This document shows, piece after piece, positions 15,001 to 27,000 of a DNA stretch of 64,000 nt (position 1 is its first letter; every line of letters starts with the position of its first letter). The notes below the pieces were generated by a model. That model saw only the letters and a list, made by a program, of their open reading frames with translations, had not been told where the DNA came from and ran no database searches. Origin of the DNA: Phoronis australis (Eukaryota; Phoronida; Phoronidae); NCBI GenBank assembly GCA_002633005.1, contig NMRA01000360.1, positions 256,758 through 320,757 on the forward strand, in the 5' to 3' direction. The position numbers and the translations under genes are program-made.

Positions 15001-18000
15001 TGTAGGGGCAATAAATACCTGATCTTTGAACTAAAAATTTTATGTGGTATAGTTTATTATGAACATTTAGTAGTGAGCCAGGCTAGATATTTACAGGTTT
15101 TTATTTTCTGTATTAACCAGGGATTATTATAGAAAAATGGCCACGTATTAATTGATATCAGTGCCTCAAATGCATGGGCCACGTTCTAGGACTTATCGGT
15201 CACATGAGCAATTTCTGTCCTTTGATTCCATGTTTGTTTTTTGTTTTTTTGGGGGTGTCATTTTAGTATGTGGGATATTAACAGTAGGCTAACTGCACTT
15301 TAATTACACCAAACACATTAATCTGCCTTTGGAATCTGTATTTTCACAGTACCCTAGACCAGACTGCATATTATTAACATTGTTTTGGTTACTGACATTT
15401 TAGTTTTGATCAGCCGCTCCACATTGTCATTGTGTTAGAATCTGAATGCAATGCATATTAATTATTTAAATACAAGGCGGGGTTGCAACACAATTTTCAC
15501 CCACCATGGTGACGCGTGACGCACTACTAAGCAACCGATGCTATGTTTACTTTTTACAAACATTACTTCTTTGTCCTTTTTCAGGTGATGTAAAATTAGT
15601 AAAACAAAAATTTCTTACATTTATTTAGCTGTATCATTAACTGATGCATTTGTTTCTGTTAATACGCAGGAGGAGGAGCTTAAATTAAGAAACTCAAAAC
15701 GCTGATTGTGTGGTTAAACTGAATTTTGTATTAGCACACGTCTTAAGGGCATGTTGCCCAGGTGCAAGTTGAATTTCCTGGGTTCAATGTCCCCCCCCCC
15801 CAGTCAGCGCCACAGCAAACCTATTCAGTGTCAAGGCTGGAGTGATAGCCAGAAGCTGCTGTGCAGGTGTGTCCCAGGAGGAATGTTCTTATGTAAACTC
15901 AGCCATGCAAGCATGCAGATAACTAATTCCTGCTATCCTGGTGAAGTTGATCCTCAAGTACACATTGCACTGCTTTGGAGAGTTGACGCGCCGTGGTAGT
16001 TTTTAAAGTAAGAGGTTTGAGCTTTGTGCCACATTTGCACCAGATCATCCTACAGGGAGAGCCTTTTCTTTTTTGCTACAAAGTCAAGAAAGTTGGCAAA
16101 TACTGTAAAATTGCTAAACATTGTTTTCTTCTTTTTTGCAGTTCACATTTGATTATTCATATTGGTAAGTATTTTGTTATTTTATTTCTATATACGAATA
16201 TCATAATTGTTTTGTATGCCGTGGGTGGTGCTTCTTGTACAATTCCACCTATGCAGAATTTCCGATTTCCCAAGTGCTAATTAATTATCTGTGTCTGTTA
16301 TTTTAAGCCTGATATTAATGAACTGATATTTCTGTGAATAAGGAGTAAGACGCCTTCATATTCTTATAAACCCGTTACATTGTAGTTTTGACATTGTGTA
16401 TCTGTTTCCATTGTCTGATATTTGGTCTTGTATAGGTATGGGAAAGGTACCCAAGGTTGTCCAGAGGCACCTCTGTTATCCCAAGCACTGAGCTTTTAAT
16501 AATTGAATTCCTGATAAAGCTCTTTATAGGTGTTGTATCTCAAGTGCTGTCCTACACTAATGTTTATAAATTGCTAAAATTCTTTTGGGTATAGTTTCTT
16601 ATTTCTGTTACCTCTCATGTTATCATTGTGCAGGAGAATATTTACCAGATTATTGTATTTTTTTTCAAAACTAGGTCCCACGATGGTTTCGTTGAGCAAG
16701 AGTCTGATGGAGTGTATGTGGCGACCAACTCCAAGTACGCGTCTCAGAGGGACGTGTTCAGCAATCTTGGTCAGGGTGTTCTTGACAATGCTTTCGCTGG
16801 TGAGTCGGCTAGTCGTCATGTTAATTGGTTTTAAGTTAAAACACATGCGTAGATAGACCATGGAAATTTCTAATTTCAGTGTTGCGTGTAAAACGACGGG
16901 GGCTTGATTTGACAACTTGCAGCTCGCCAATGCAACCTTGGGCTGCAGAAGTAACATTTATGTTCTATGCGCTTACTTCACGTGGACTAAAGCAATGCCA
17001 CCTACAATTCGAGTGCCCTCTTTAGGCAGCACAATACAACACAGCATTGACTATACTCATGATGAGATGAAAGCTATTGCATCTTAATCTCTGAACATTT
17101 GTAACAAAGAGTCGCTGCTGAATTACAAACAACAGGCTCAATTCTCCTCAAACTAACGTTATGTCATCCCAACTACACCTGTGGCCTTGGTGTAATTGCA
17201 TGTTTTGTGCGTCTTACCAGTTGGATTTAGTTTATGAGATAATGTATACTTTAATTACTATAGTTTACTACAATTAAGTTTTTTTAATTTTAATTCAATC
17301 ATAACTTGCACCCTTTGGTGGCACTGCAAAAGATGATTGCTGTGCATTGTTGTTTAATACACAGTGCCTAGTTTTAGCATCAATTTTAACAACACAAACA
17401 TGAAAGCATGTGTGTTCCAAACATGCAGAGCTGTTTGTAGTTTGAACACAACACCTCGTTTTTCAAGCACAATGGCGACTTCGTGCAAGTAACAAATTGT
17501 TCAGGTGAAAGGGGTACTCATTTTTCTTCTACTATTCATGTATCCTGGATGTTTATTTGGAAAGATACAACTCGGTATATTTCGTTGCTTTTTAAGGCTA
17601 CAACTGTTCGCTGTTTGCGTACGGCCAGACGGGTTCAGGGAAATCTTACTCCATGGTGGGCTATGGTAGTAACAAGTAAGTTATAATATGTGTTTGTGGT
17701 CACAGCTTCACATAGGTACACTAATACTTGGCTGCACATTTATCAAAATACATGAAAAATATTTTATGCCCGTTTTCATGTCATACCCTTTCAAATTTGA
17801 ATAAGTAAAGTGAATGGAAAAGGTTTCATTAAAGCAATGGTTGTTCTAGAAACTTGGTAAATGTTAATTTAAGACACCGCTTACCGCCAAGAATAACACA
17901 CATGCCAGTGGCGTAACATACGATGTGTACTTTCAGGGGAATTGTACCAATCACGTGCGATGAACTGTTTAAAACGATGAGTCAAGGATCTGAAGGAATT

Positions 18001-21000
18001 GTAAGTAGTTTGTTCCACCAATAGATGGCGATATGTGACTGTCAAAAGTGTTTCATACGTTCCCTCAAAATTGTGCCTATTTGCACATTGGTGTTTTGTT
18101 GCTGATTGAATATAATGAGGTCTCTTGATATGAGCCGGCTCATTATACCCACAAATATGTGGACGCATAATGAGCCAGCTCACTTTTATTTTCCCAGAGT
18201 TCAAAATAACTTACCTCTGTACATAGTGTTCCTTGAGTCATCACTCGTACTTTGTCCACCCGAGAAATCAGATATTTAAATATCTTAATGACGCTAGTGT
18301 GATAAAACTCATACAAAAAGAATTTCTACAGTGGTAAGAGGAAACAGACACTTATAGGGGTTCCGCGTTATGAGAACCAGTTTTTTCCTCTGAATAACAG
18401 CCATTAAACTGGTTCTCAGAATCTCAGCTGGGACCCCTTGTTAGTGAATAGTGTCATGACAAGATACAAGGAAACATGTTTGAAAAAAGACCTGGATTTC
18501 TTGCTTATATTATTTTTAGTATTCAATCATCCTATTATTGAGGATCAAGCTGGGTGTTAAATTCTAAATTTGGGATTTCATCTGCGGCACTGCTGAGGTT
18601 ATTTTAAGGTACAAATAACTTGGTGATGTGAAAACAATATGGTAAAAAGACAAAAGTATTCACTAATCAGCAACAAGAATTGAATGCACAGATCCACTGC
18701 AACAGGCTTTTTGGTACGAGTTCGAGGTAACAGCTATGTTAGAAAATTAAAAGATTAAAAACGAGCTTTGAAATCCAGAGAATAATTAAATACCAGATGA
18801 ACAAGACAAGTCTTTTGCACAAAGTATTCTCGAGGCACGTGCCATCTGATATGCTGAAGTCAAATCTCACCACCCAATATGCAAATTATGAGTCTGGTTA
18901 CACAACCCCAAGTTATCTATGATGTCACCGGATGTTTACAAGCCGACAGCTACTCTATAATTTATTCGAACCACAAAAGCGATGCCATAGACGAAATCCA
19001 CTGAATTATCATATTGTTTGTGGACAGAGCAGAGTTATGATTTTACTTTTTGGTTCTAATTCACACTCCCACCCGGTACAGTACACACTGAAAGTAATGG
19101 GACAAAATCACCCAGAATTCTTCATCACGAAGGCTGAACACCACAGAATTCACCCTCGTAGTAGCCATCTGATTTGCCAGTCATGGTATGGTAGAGAATT
19201 GGCAATGTCAAGCTTACTTTTTGTCCTCTCAAAGTGGATTTGTGGTCCTGCCACAATGAAACTGACATCAAAATGTATTACGCTCAACCGCGCAAAAGTT
19301 TTTGCAACTCTAATGTTCAAATGACACAATTTGTTGTTCTTTATTTAGTTACTGCATCACTCTCTTGCTATTGTAACAATCAAAGAAAGGCCAGACGTTG
19401 ATCTCAAACCATACTTGTGATGAACGCATGCACTAATAGCTCAGATTTTTAGTTTTATAAAGCGACGTTTTTAGAAGATGATGACAACATTGTTGAAGAA
19501 AAATTTGCTCAGAGCTTTGATTGTCTGGTATTAAATGCTCAAGCTATTAACGAACTGCAACCATTCGAGGTAACTTTTTGTAAACTGTGTGCAAAGTTGT
19601 GAAGAAAGAAATCTTTGGATTGAAAAATTGGCAAAAACAAATTCTCCAACAAATATCGCTCAATTTATTCAACAACTTAATAACAGATTAACTGCCTTGT
19701 TTTCACACCAGTAATCAAGTTAATTTACCTGTGGAAAAGTTAAATTTTTGATGACGTTAATTGTTTGTCAGATTTTACTTTGTTCATTTTTTACCCAGAT
19801 TGTCCCAGAGCTCTATATTTATACAGCTTTACAGCACCAAGACTGCCATACCATATAATCTCGAATAGTCGAGAAACTTGAGCATGAGAGGGTTTTGTGA
19901 ATGGGTTTCTTTCAGAATGATGAGTCACCGTGGATCGTCATCCAACATTTTTTGGTGAACTCAGAATTCCCAGTCGTGATGGGGAAATGTTTTTTGGTCC
20001 TGTTGCTTTCGTTATGCACTGTAACCCGGAGACAATCTGGTGCTGGTTGTATTGGAGGGATTAGACAGTGGGTGTTTCTGGTTCGCCTAAATTGATAATT
20101 TAATAATGTCTTTGTATTCTTTTCATGCAGGAGGTACTTAGGCCCATCAACATAGTTGCGCTGCTTGTAAACAATTCAACGAGCATAACACAAACATATG
20201 AAATTTGGGATACAAAATGCGAGTCATTTTTGTGCTTGCATCGCAGAATCGTTCAGTTGCCCGGTATTACAGTCTTAGACTGTTTCTCAAACAGCTGCGG
20301 CAGTTACAGAACGATTTTATATGTTTCTTTTTCTTTAGTCTTTCGCAAAGTGGGTAAACCAGCTAACTACTACATATTGAAACAAAAACTGTTTCGTTGA
20401 AGTTATTTTGTTACCTGAAACAATAAATATATCGAATCTTCTGTATGCTCGTTGAATTGAACACAGTGACGGTTTTCGTAAGTTGGGTTTATTTGTTATC
20501 CTTTAGAGTGGATCTTGAATTCCTGTTTCAACATTTTCATGTGCATAACAAACCCCCCCCTAAAACTCAAATGTTTGAAGCCCAGTTTTACCTATTAAAA
20601 GCTTCCTTAATCTTGCTATATTAAAAGTGCTCCATGCTTTGTTAGTAAATAGAGCAATACTCTAATTCCCTTGGTTTGAAGATGGGGTTTACCATTTCAT
20701 TTATGCATGCGCATTGCAAAGTATTAATATAAGCATACCTAACATTACTTCTTCTATGGTTAATATGCTGTCAGAAATGTCAGCTTTTTGGTTTTGGTAT
20801 CTCATGGCATGACCTTTAACCCGGTTGTCATTTGCATGCTGGTGTCTGACTTGACGTGGATTTGTATGTGCATTATGTCGTTAGTGCGTGTTCTTCACTA
20901 TAGGTTCAGGCTGTAAGCATGATCTAGTCGAAAAACCTTTCGTGTTCTGTGTACTGATTCACAAGGTGGTGAGATAAGAGAACCTAGGAACTTGAAATTC

Positions 21001-24000
21001 ACCAAGTGGTGCCACTGAAANTTTAGAAGATGATGACAACATTGTTGAAGAAAATTTTGCTCAGCACTTTGATTGGCTGGTATTAAATGCTCAAGCTATT
21101 AACAAACTGTAACCATTCGAGGTAACTTTTTGTAAACTTTGTGCAAAGTTGTGAAGAAAGAACTCTTTGGATTGAAGAATTGGCATAAACAGAAATTCTC
21201 CAACAAATATCGATCAATTTATTCAACAACTTAGTAACAGATTAACTGCCTTGTTTTCACACCAGTAATCAAGTTAATTTACCTATGGAAAAGTTAAATT
21301 TTTGATGACGTTAATTGTGCGTCAGATTTTACTTCATTCATTTTTTACCCAGATTGTCCCAGAGCTCTAAATTTATACAGCTTTACAGCACCAAGACTGC
21401 CATCCCATATAATCTCGAATAGTCGAGAACTTAATAAGCACGAGAGGGTTTTGTGAATGGGTTTCGGTCAGAATGATGAGTCACCGTGGATCGTCATCCA
21501 ACATTTTTGGTGAACTCAGAATTCCCAGTCGTGGTGGGGAAATGTTTTTTGGTCCTGTTGCTTTTGTTATGCACTGTAACCCGGAGACAATCTGGTGCTG
21601 GTTGTATTGGAGGGATTAGACCGTTAGTGGTTCTGGTTCGCCTAAATTGATAATTTAATAATGTCTTTGTATTCTTTTCATGCAGGAGGTACTTAGGCCC
21701 ATCAACATAGTTGCGCTGCTTGTAAACAATTCAACGAGCATAACACAAACACATGAAATTTGGGATACAAAATGCGAGTCATTTTTGTGCTTGCATCGCA
21801 GAATCGTTCAGTTGCCCGGTATCACAGTCTTAGACTGTTTCTCAAGCAGCTGCGGCAGTTACAGAATGATTTTATCTGTCTCTTTTTCTTTAGTCTGTCG
21901 CAAAGTGGGTAAACCAGCTAACTATCAAATATTGAAACAACACACTGATCCATTGAAGTTATTTTGTTACCTGAAACAATAAATATATCGAATCTTCTGT
22001 ATGCTCGTTGAATTGAACACAGTGACGGTTTTCGTAAGTTGGGTTTATGTGTTATCCTTTAGAGTGGATCTTGAATTCCTGTTTCAACATTTTCATGTGC
22101 ATAACGAACCCCCCTAAAACTCAAATGTTTGAAGCCCAGTTTTACCTATTAAAAGCTTCCTTAATCTTGCTATATTAAAAGTGCTCCATGCTTTGTTAGT
22201 AAATAGAGCAATACTCTAATTCCCTTGGTTTGAAGATGGGGTTTACCATTTCATTTATGCATGCGCATTGCAAAGTATTAATATAAGCATACCTAACATT
22301 ACTTCTGTGGTTAATACGCTGTCAGAAATGTCAGCTTTTTGGTTTTGGTATCTCATGGCATGACCTTTAACCCGGTTGTCATTTGCATGCTGGTGTCTGA
22401 CTTGACGTGGATTTGTATATGCATTATGTCGTTAGTGCGTGTTCTTCACTATAGGTTCAGGCTGTAAGCATGATCTAGTCGAAAAACCTTTTGTGCTCTG
22501 TGTACTGATTCACAAGGTGGTGAGATAAGAGAACCTAGGAACTTGAAATTCACCGAGTGGTGCCACTGAAACAGTCATACTTATGAAACTACTCTCAGTT
22601 ACACCCAGGTCACGTGGGATCACTATCACAAAAGTACTACCATCTTTGTGAACAGTTTTCTTGTAATAACCTGATGAAGGTTGTACCCATTAGGCTAGAA
22701 AGCTCATGGTTTTTATGCTGCGCCCACATTATTACGTATGTGGTTGCATATTGTCGTCATATTGTTCGACCGTCTAATTTTTAGCTTGTCCGGTTTTCTG
22801 AGATTTCACTCAATACCTCGAAAACCCCTGGTCAGATTTTGATGGAATTTGCCACAAGGGTGTAGGGCAGCACTAGAACGGTTCATGCTACTTTTCAATC
22901 TGCCCTGCCCCGGGCCCTGAGAGGTCAGAGTGAGAGAGGGTGTCTTTTCAGTATCTTGGGAGCAAGAGCGCTTCAGTATGATATCTAGAGAACAGATTGG
23001 TAGATTTCAGTGAAACTCGTCACAAAGGTATGTGATATAAATGCGCTGGCACAACATTAGATTTTCGGGTATATTCGACTACTGCAACATCTAGAGGCCG
23101 TTTTGTTCTCGACAAGGCCTTTTCAAGTGTTGTTTGGGGGAAGAACGTTTCCAGATGATATGTAGAGAACCAATGGATGGATTTTATTGAAAATTGACTC
23201 AGAGGTATATTACGAGATTGCACCAGCACCATTTGATTTTTGGACAGATTCAACAACTGTGGCACCACCTAGTGGCATTTTTGTGTGAGAGTTTCCATAT
23301 GATATGTAGATGACCAAGTGTAGGATTTCAATAAAAGTTGACACTGAGTTTTCTGATGGCAATTCATGTCTCGTACTGGGCCCTCTAGTGGTCTTTTTAT
23401 TATTTTTGTGTCTTTGCTGTCTGTCTCCTTGTCTTCCAAATTGCTTGAAGAATCACGATTAAAGGTGGCACCTGTGTTCCTATGGAGGAGAGCGTTAGTG
23501 TCATGTTTTGTGCCTTGTAGAGGCTAATATTGCTCCCTCTAGGAGGAACGCAGTGATCATTTCTTGTTGAATCTGCACTGTATGCGATGCACATGATGGG
23601 TGCTCTTGTCTCTGTTAGCGCCACCTAGTGAATGTCAAGTTGCCTTGTGTCCAAGCTCAATCCCACAGATTTACAAGGTGCAAACCATAACCATGAACAT
23701 TAATCTTGGTTTTTAACAACCATGTGGCCCTTCCCCTGTGTGGTGAATTATTTAATATTGAAATTATTGATATATTTGAGTTATCTTGCAAAAATGAGCT
23801 TGTTTATCATGATAAATTTCATTATGTCCAGTTCGCAAGTATATTTCTTCGATAGCATGAAATATATTAAGTAACAAAACAGTTTTGCCTAAATTGGCTA
23901 TAATGCAAAATTTGCTGTCAGTGTTGCTTTTCAGAATATCAAAAAACGCTCACAAATGAAAAACTCCGTGTGTTTCTGCAAATTGACTTGGAAGAGTTGC

Positions 24001-27000
24001 TACAATCCTCTCAATGCCCCTGTTTCATGATTTCCTTTCAAAGAAGAATCTTTCCCTCTGTGTTTTTGGCAACTCGTGAAATGAGCTTCAAGAAACTAGC
24101 TGTTGCGCTTGTTCATCTTTCTCGGCTTAGACTGATCCTTTGTCATTATTGAAAAGAGTGGAAGAATATTGTAAAATGGTTTCTTACACATTTTTTGTGA
24201 AAATCATTTTTTTAAATTGAAAATTATTTTTTTGAATCAGTGTGCTCTTAGCTTGGCCAATATTCTTCCTAGCAAAGAAAAAATGGTTAGTTTATTATTT
24301 AGTAAAATTTACATCAATTCTGACATAGTTTATTTATCATTTTACTTTAGTTTGCAACATAATTGCGCAGATTGAAGTGATTATCCAATATTTTGTGAGA
24401 TCACAATTTTCCCCATCTAATTTTGCAGAGGTACGAAGTATCGTTCTCCATGTTGGAGATCTACAATGAACAAGTGCGTGACCTGTTGTCCAAAGACAAT
24501 CCTAAAGGTGGCTTACCTGTGCGACAAAACCCCAAACTTGGCCTCTTTTACGTCCAAGGTCTAAAGGCAGTGCCTGTCGGTAGCTATGCAGAAATTGAGA
24601 AGAGAATGGAACAAGGTAATCATATTCATTAGGTTATGTGATATGGCCAACAGATGGCGTGCTAGCACATTTCCCAGCCACGTAGAAATTTACATATTCA
24701 TATGCAAGGCAGTCATTCTCTTGAATTGCTCTCAGTCAGAAGGTTTACTATTTATTTTTCCTCTTAACTGATTTTTCTCTGACCTAGCCTTGTGAGTAAT
24801 TCTAAGTATGGTTCACTTCACAGTAAGCCATATGCTAATTTGTGAATGCTTCTGCTTTTGAAATCAACCAATATATTGACTTTACCACATTGATAAAATC
24901 TCAAATGTCGGAGTCTTAACATATAGTAATGCTCTAAGTATTCCGCAACTTAGTTCAGAGGTTGTTTACCCTAGATGGCGTCTGTGTGCAAATTGATTGT
25001 GACAGAAATAGCTTTTTTACAGCAGCAACATGTGTTGTGACCAAGTTAATAGCAGAACCATTCTTCTTGTAGACATGATTATTTCCTCAGACAAGCACTG
25101 TGTGAATTGCTAGATTCTACGAGATTATGAATAATTATGAAGTCATACACTACTAAATGCTTGATATGTCCTAGCATAGTTTCAGATTTTTAATGCAAAT
25201 TATTAAAAAAATACTAATTAAGATAAAAATTCTATTTGTAGCACAAATAATTGCTAAAATTGCCATATTTCTATTTTTCTGAGTCTTACCACATAATTGC
25301 AAATGTTCAAAATTTTACCAAATATTGCTGGGTAAAACTGTGCACTATTCGTTTTCAGGCACCGCCCATAGAACTGTAGCCTCGACACAAATGAATGCAA
25401 CCAGCAGTCGAGCTCATACCGTGGTCACAATTACATTCAACCAAATCTCTAAGAACGCTGAAGGGCAAGAGACGAAGAAGAGTAGTGTTATGAATCTAGT
25501 CGACCTGGCAGGGTCAGAGCGTGCAGACAGCACGGGGGCGACTGGAGACAGGCTGAAAGAGGGCGCCAACATCAACAAGTCCTTGTCAGCACTTGGCAAT
25601 GTCATTTCTGTGAGTTATCCTGCTGTTGAGATATTTGAACCTGTATCACCTCATAGCAAATTGCCCTATGCTGATGTTAACTGATATCGACAAAACCTGA
25701 TACCAATGTTGTCTGACCTCATAAGTGAGTCGTCATGGTCAGAAATCAAATTGCCTGATATTGATATCGCTTAATACTACATTCGAATAAATATCACAAT
25801 TTCATACCCATGTAAATTGTCTTTCTATGAAATGTAAACCCACACTTTGAAGAAATATTACAAAAGTATGAGTCATACATTGATGTGTAATTTGGAATCT
25901 GTCTAGAGCAATGGTATGGGTGTCAAGTACATGTTAGGAATGGATTCATTTTTCTTTTCTTATGTTTTATGAGCTCCAACAAATAATGCAATCATGTTAG
26001 TAGGACACATGGACACTCGTGTTTGTAAGGTACATAGCCATAACACATATGTATACATATACTTATACACATCTGTAAATTTCTTGAATTGTATACAGTT
26101 TACATGGAAGACAGCATGGCCTCTTACTGACATGTTTAACATTTGTGAAGATAAGGTTATACAGTATAGTTAAGATTTCACATGTTTCATAATTATTATT
26201 TTCTTTTGTCTGGTCCGCTGGAAATGAGTGCAATCTCCAAATGTAAAATCTTCATTCTTGTTATACTTAACAGTGGTTGCTCTTACCTTTTCCAGGCTCT
26301 TGCTGATCTATCCATGGGAAAGAAAAAAGTGATGGTACCATACAGAGACTCTGTCCTTACCAAACTATTGCAGAATGCCCTCGGTGGTAACAGGTATGAT
26401 TTTATTTTCAAGGTAAATTAGTCAAAACATTAAAGTTTGCCATTGAAAGAATTTTGGGGTGACGTGAAATTGTGGTCGCGTCACACATGGTATTTCAATC
26501 ATGGTATCTCGCCATTACTATCAGTACAAACTTTGTGTTAGAAGTGGAATACAGGCTAAAAAAATCTGATAAATTCTATTTCCTCATTGCTAGAATGTCC
26601 TGTTGTAACTGGTTGTTCTAGCTACTCTGGTAGTCACTTAGTAGTCATGACAGGCAATTTCACTTGCACTCAGCAGTCTTGAGGGACTTAATAGGGTCAC
26701 TTTGTCTGATTATTGTTGGTGTGTACTGGAGTCTGAAAAGAAGACTTGTCACTGGAAACAATACAGTGTTTGTTTTAATGCCGTGCATTTGCTGTAGTGT
26801 TTCCTTTGCCTTGCTGTTGGAGTTAAAGCAGCTGCAAGCATTGGGGGAGTTGATTCCATAGTCCTTTCTCAGATTTCCTCAAAGTTTCATACAATGTCCA
26901 CTCAAAAGGTAGTTCTGCGACAAAGTGTTTGTCGTAGAGTTTGAAACCTTTTACAGTTAATATCCAAGCGTCAGCACGAATATCAAGAGAAATATCAGAT

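Larger units (their letters stand above)
3909..16141 (+). other. Intron 2 of the kinesin gene (12.2 kb)
   Basis: This is the longest intron. It holds a 58-bp tandem repeat (4728-4890), a TA-flanked MITE (10492-10745), an inverted-repeat element with an N (11266-11447) and a further MITE (14336-14504). No protein domain, tRNA or nested gene was recognised in open frames on either strand. Confidence 0.7.
19470..22571. repeat. Direct duplication, two ~1.55-kb copies joined by a single N
   Basis: Copy 1 is 19470-21020 and copy 2 is 21022-22571, with one N at 21021 exactly at the junction. Both begin TTTAGAAGATGATGACAAC and end GGTGCCACTGAAA. They differ by scattered substitutions and small indels. 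The pattern suits two haplotypes or an unresolved overlap placed end to end in the assembly, though a real recent tandem duplication is possible. Confidence 0.85.
18001..24428 (+). other. Intron 6 of the kinesin gene (6.4 kb)
   Basis: Most of it is the N-joined direct duplication (19470-22571) followed by a repeat of the CTAGTGGC family (22725-23640). The stretch 23640-24428 shows nothing recognisable. An unclassified two-exon-like open frame lies in the duplication. Confidence 0.7.

Noticed and set aside
16574-16957. 127-codon open frame on the - strand
   Set aside because: It is the antisense shadow of kinesin exon 4.
18932-19324. 130-codon open frame on the + strand
   Set aside because: No recognisable domain, unusual composition with many His/Cys, sits in an intron beside repeats; I saw no splice or homology support.
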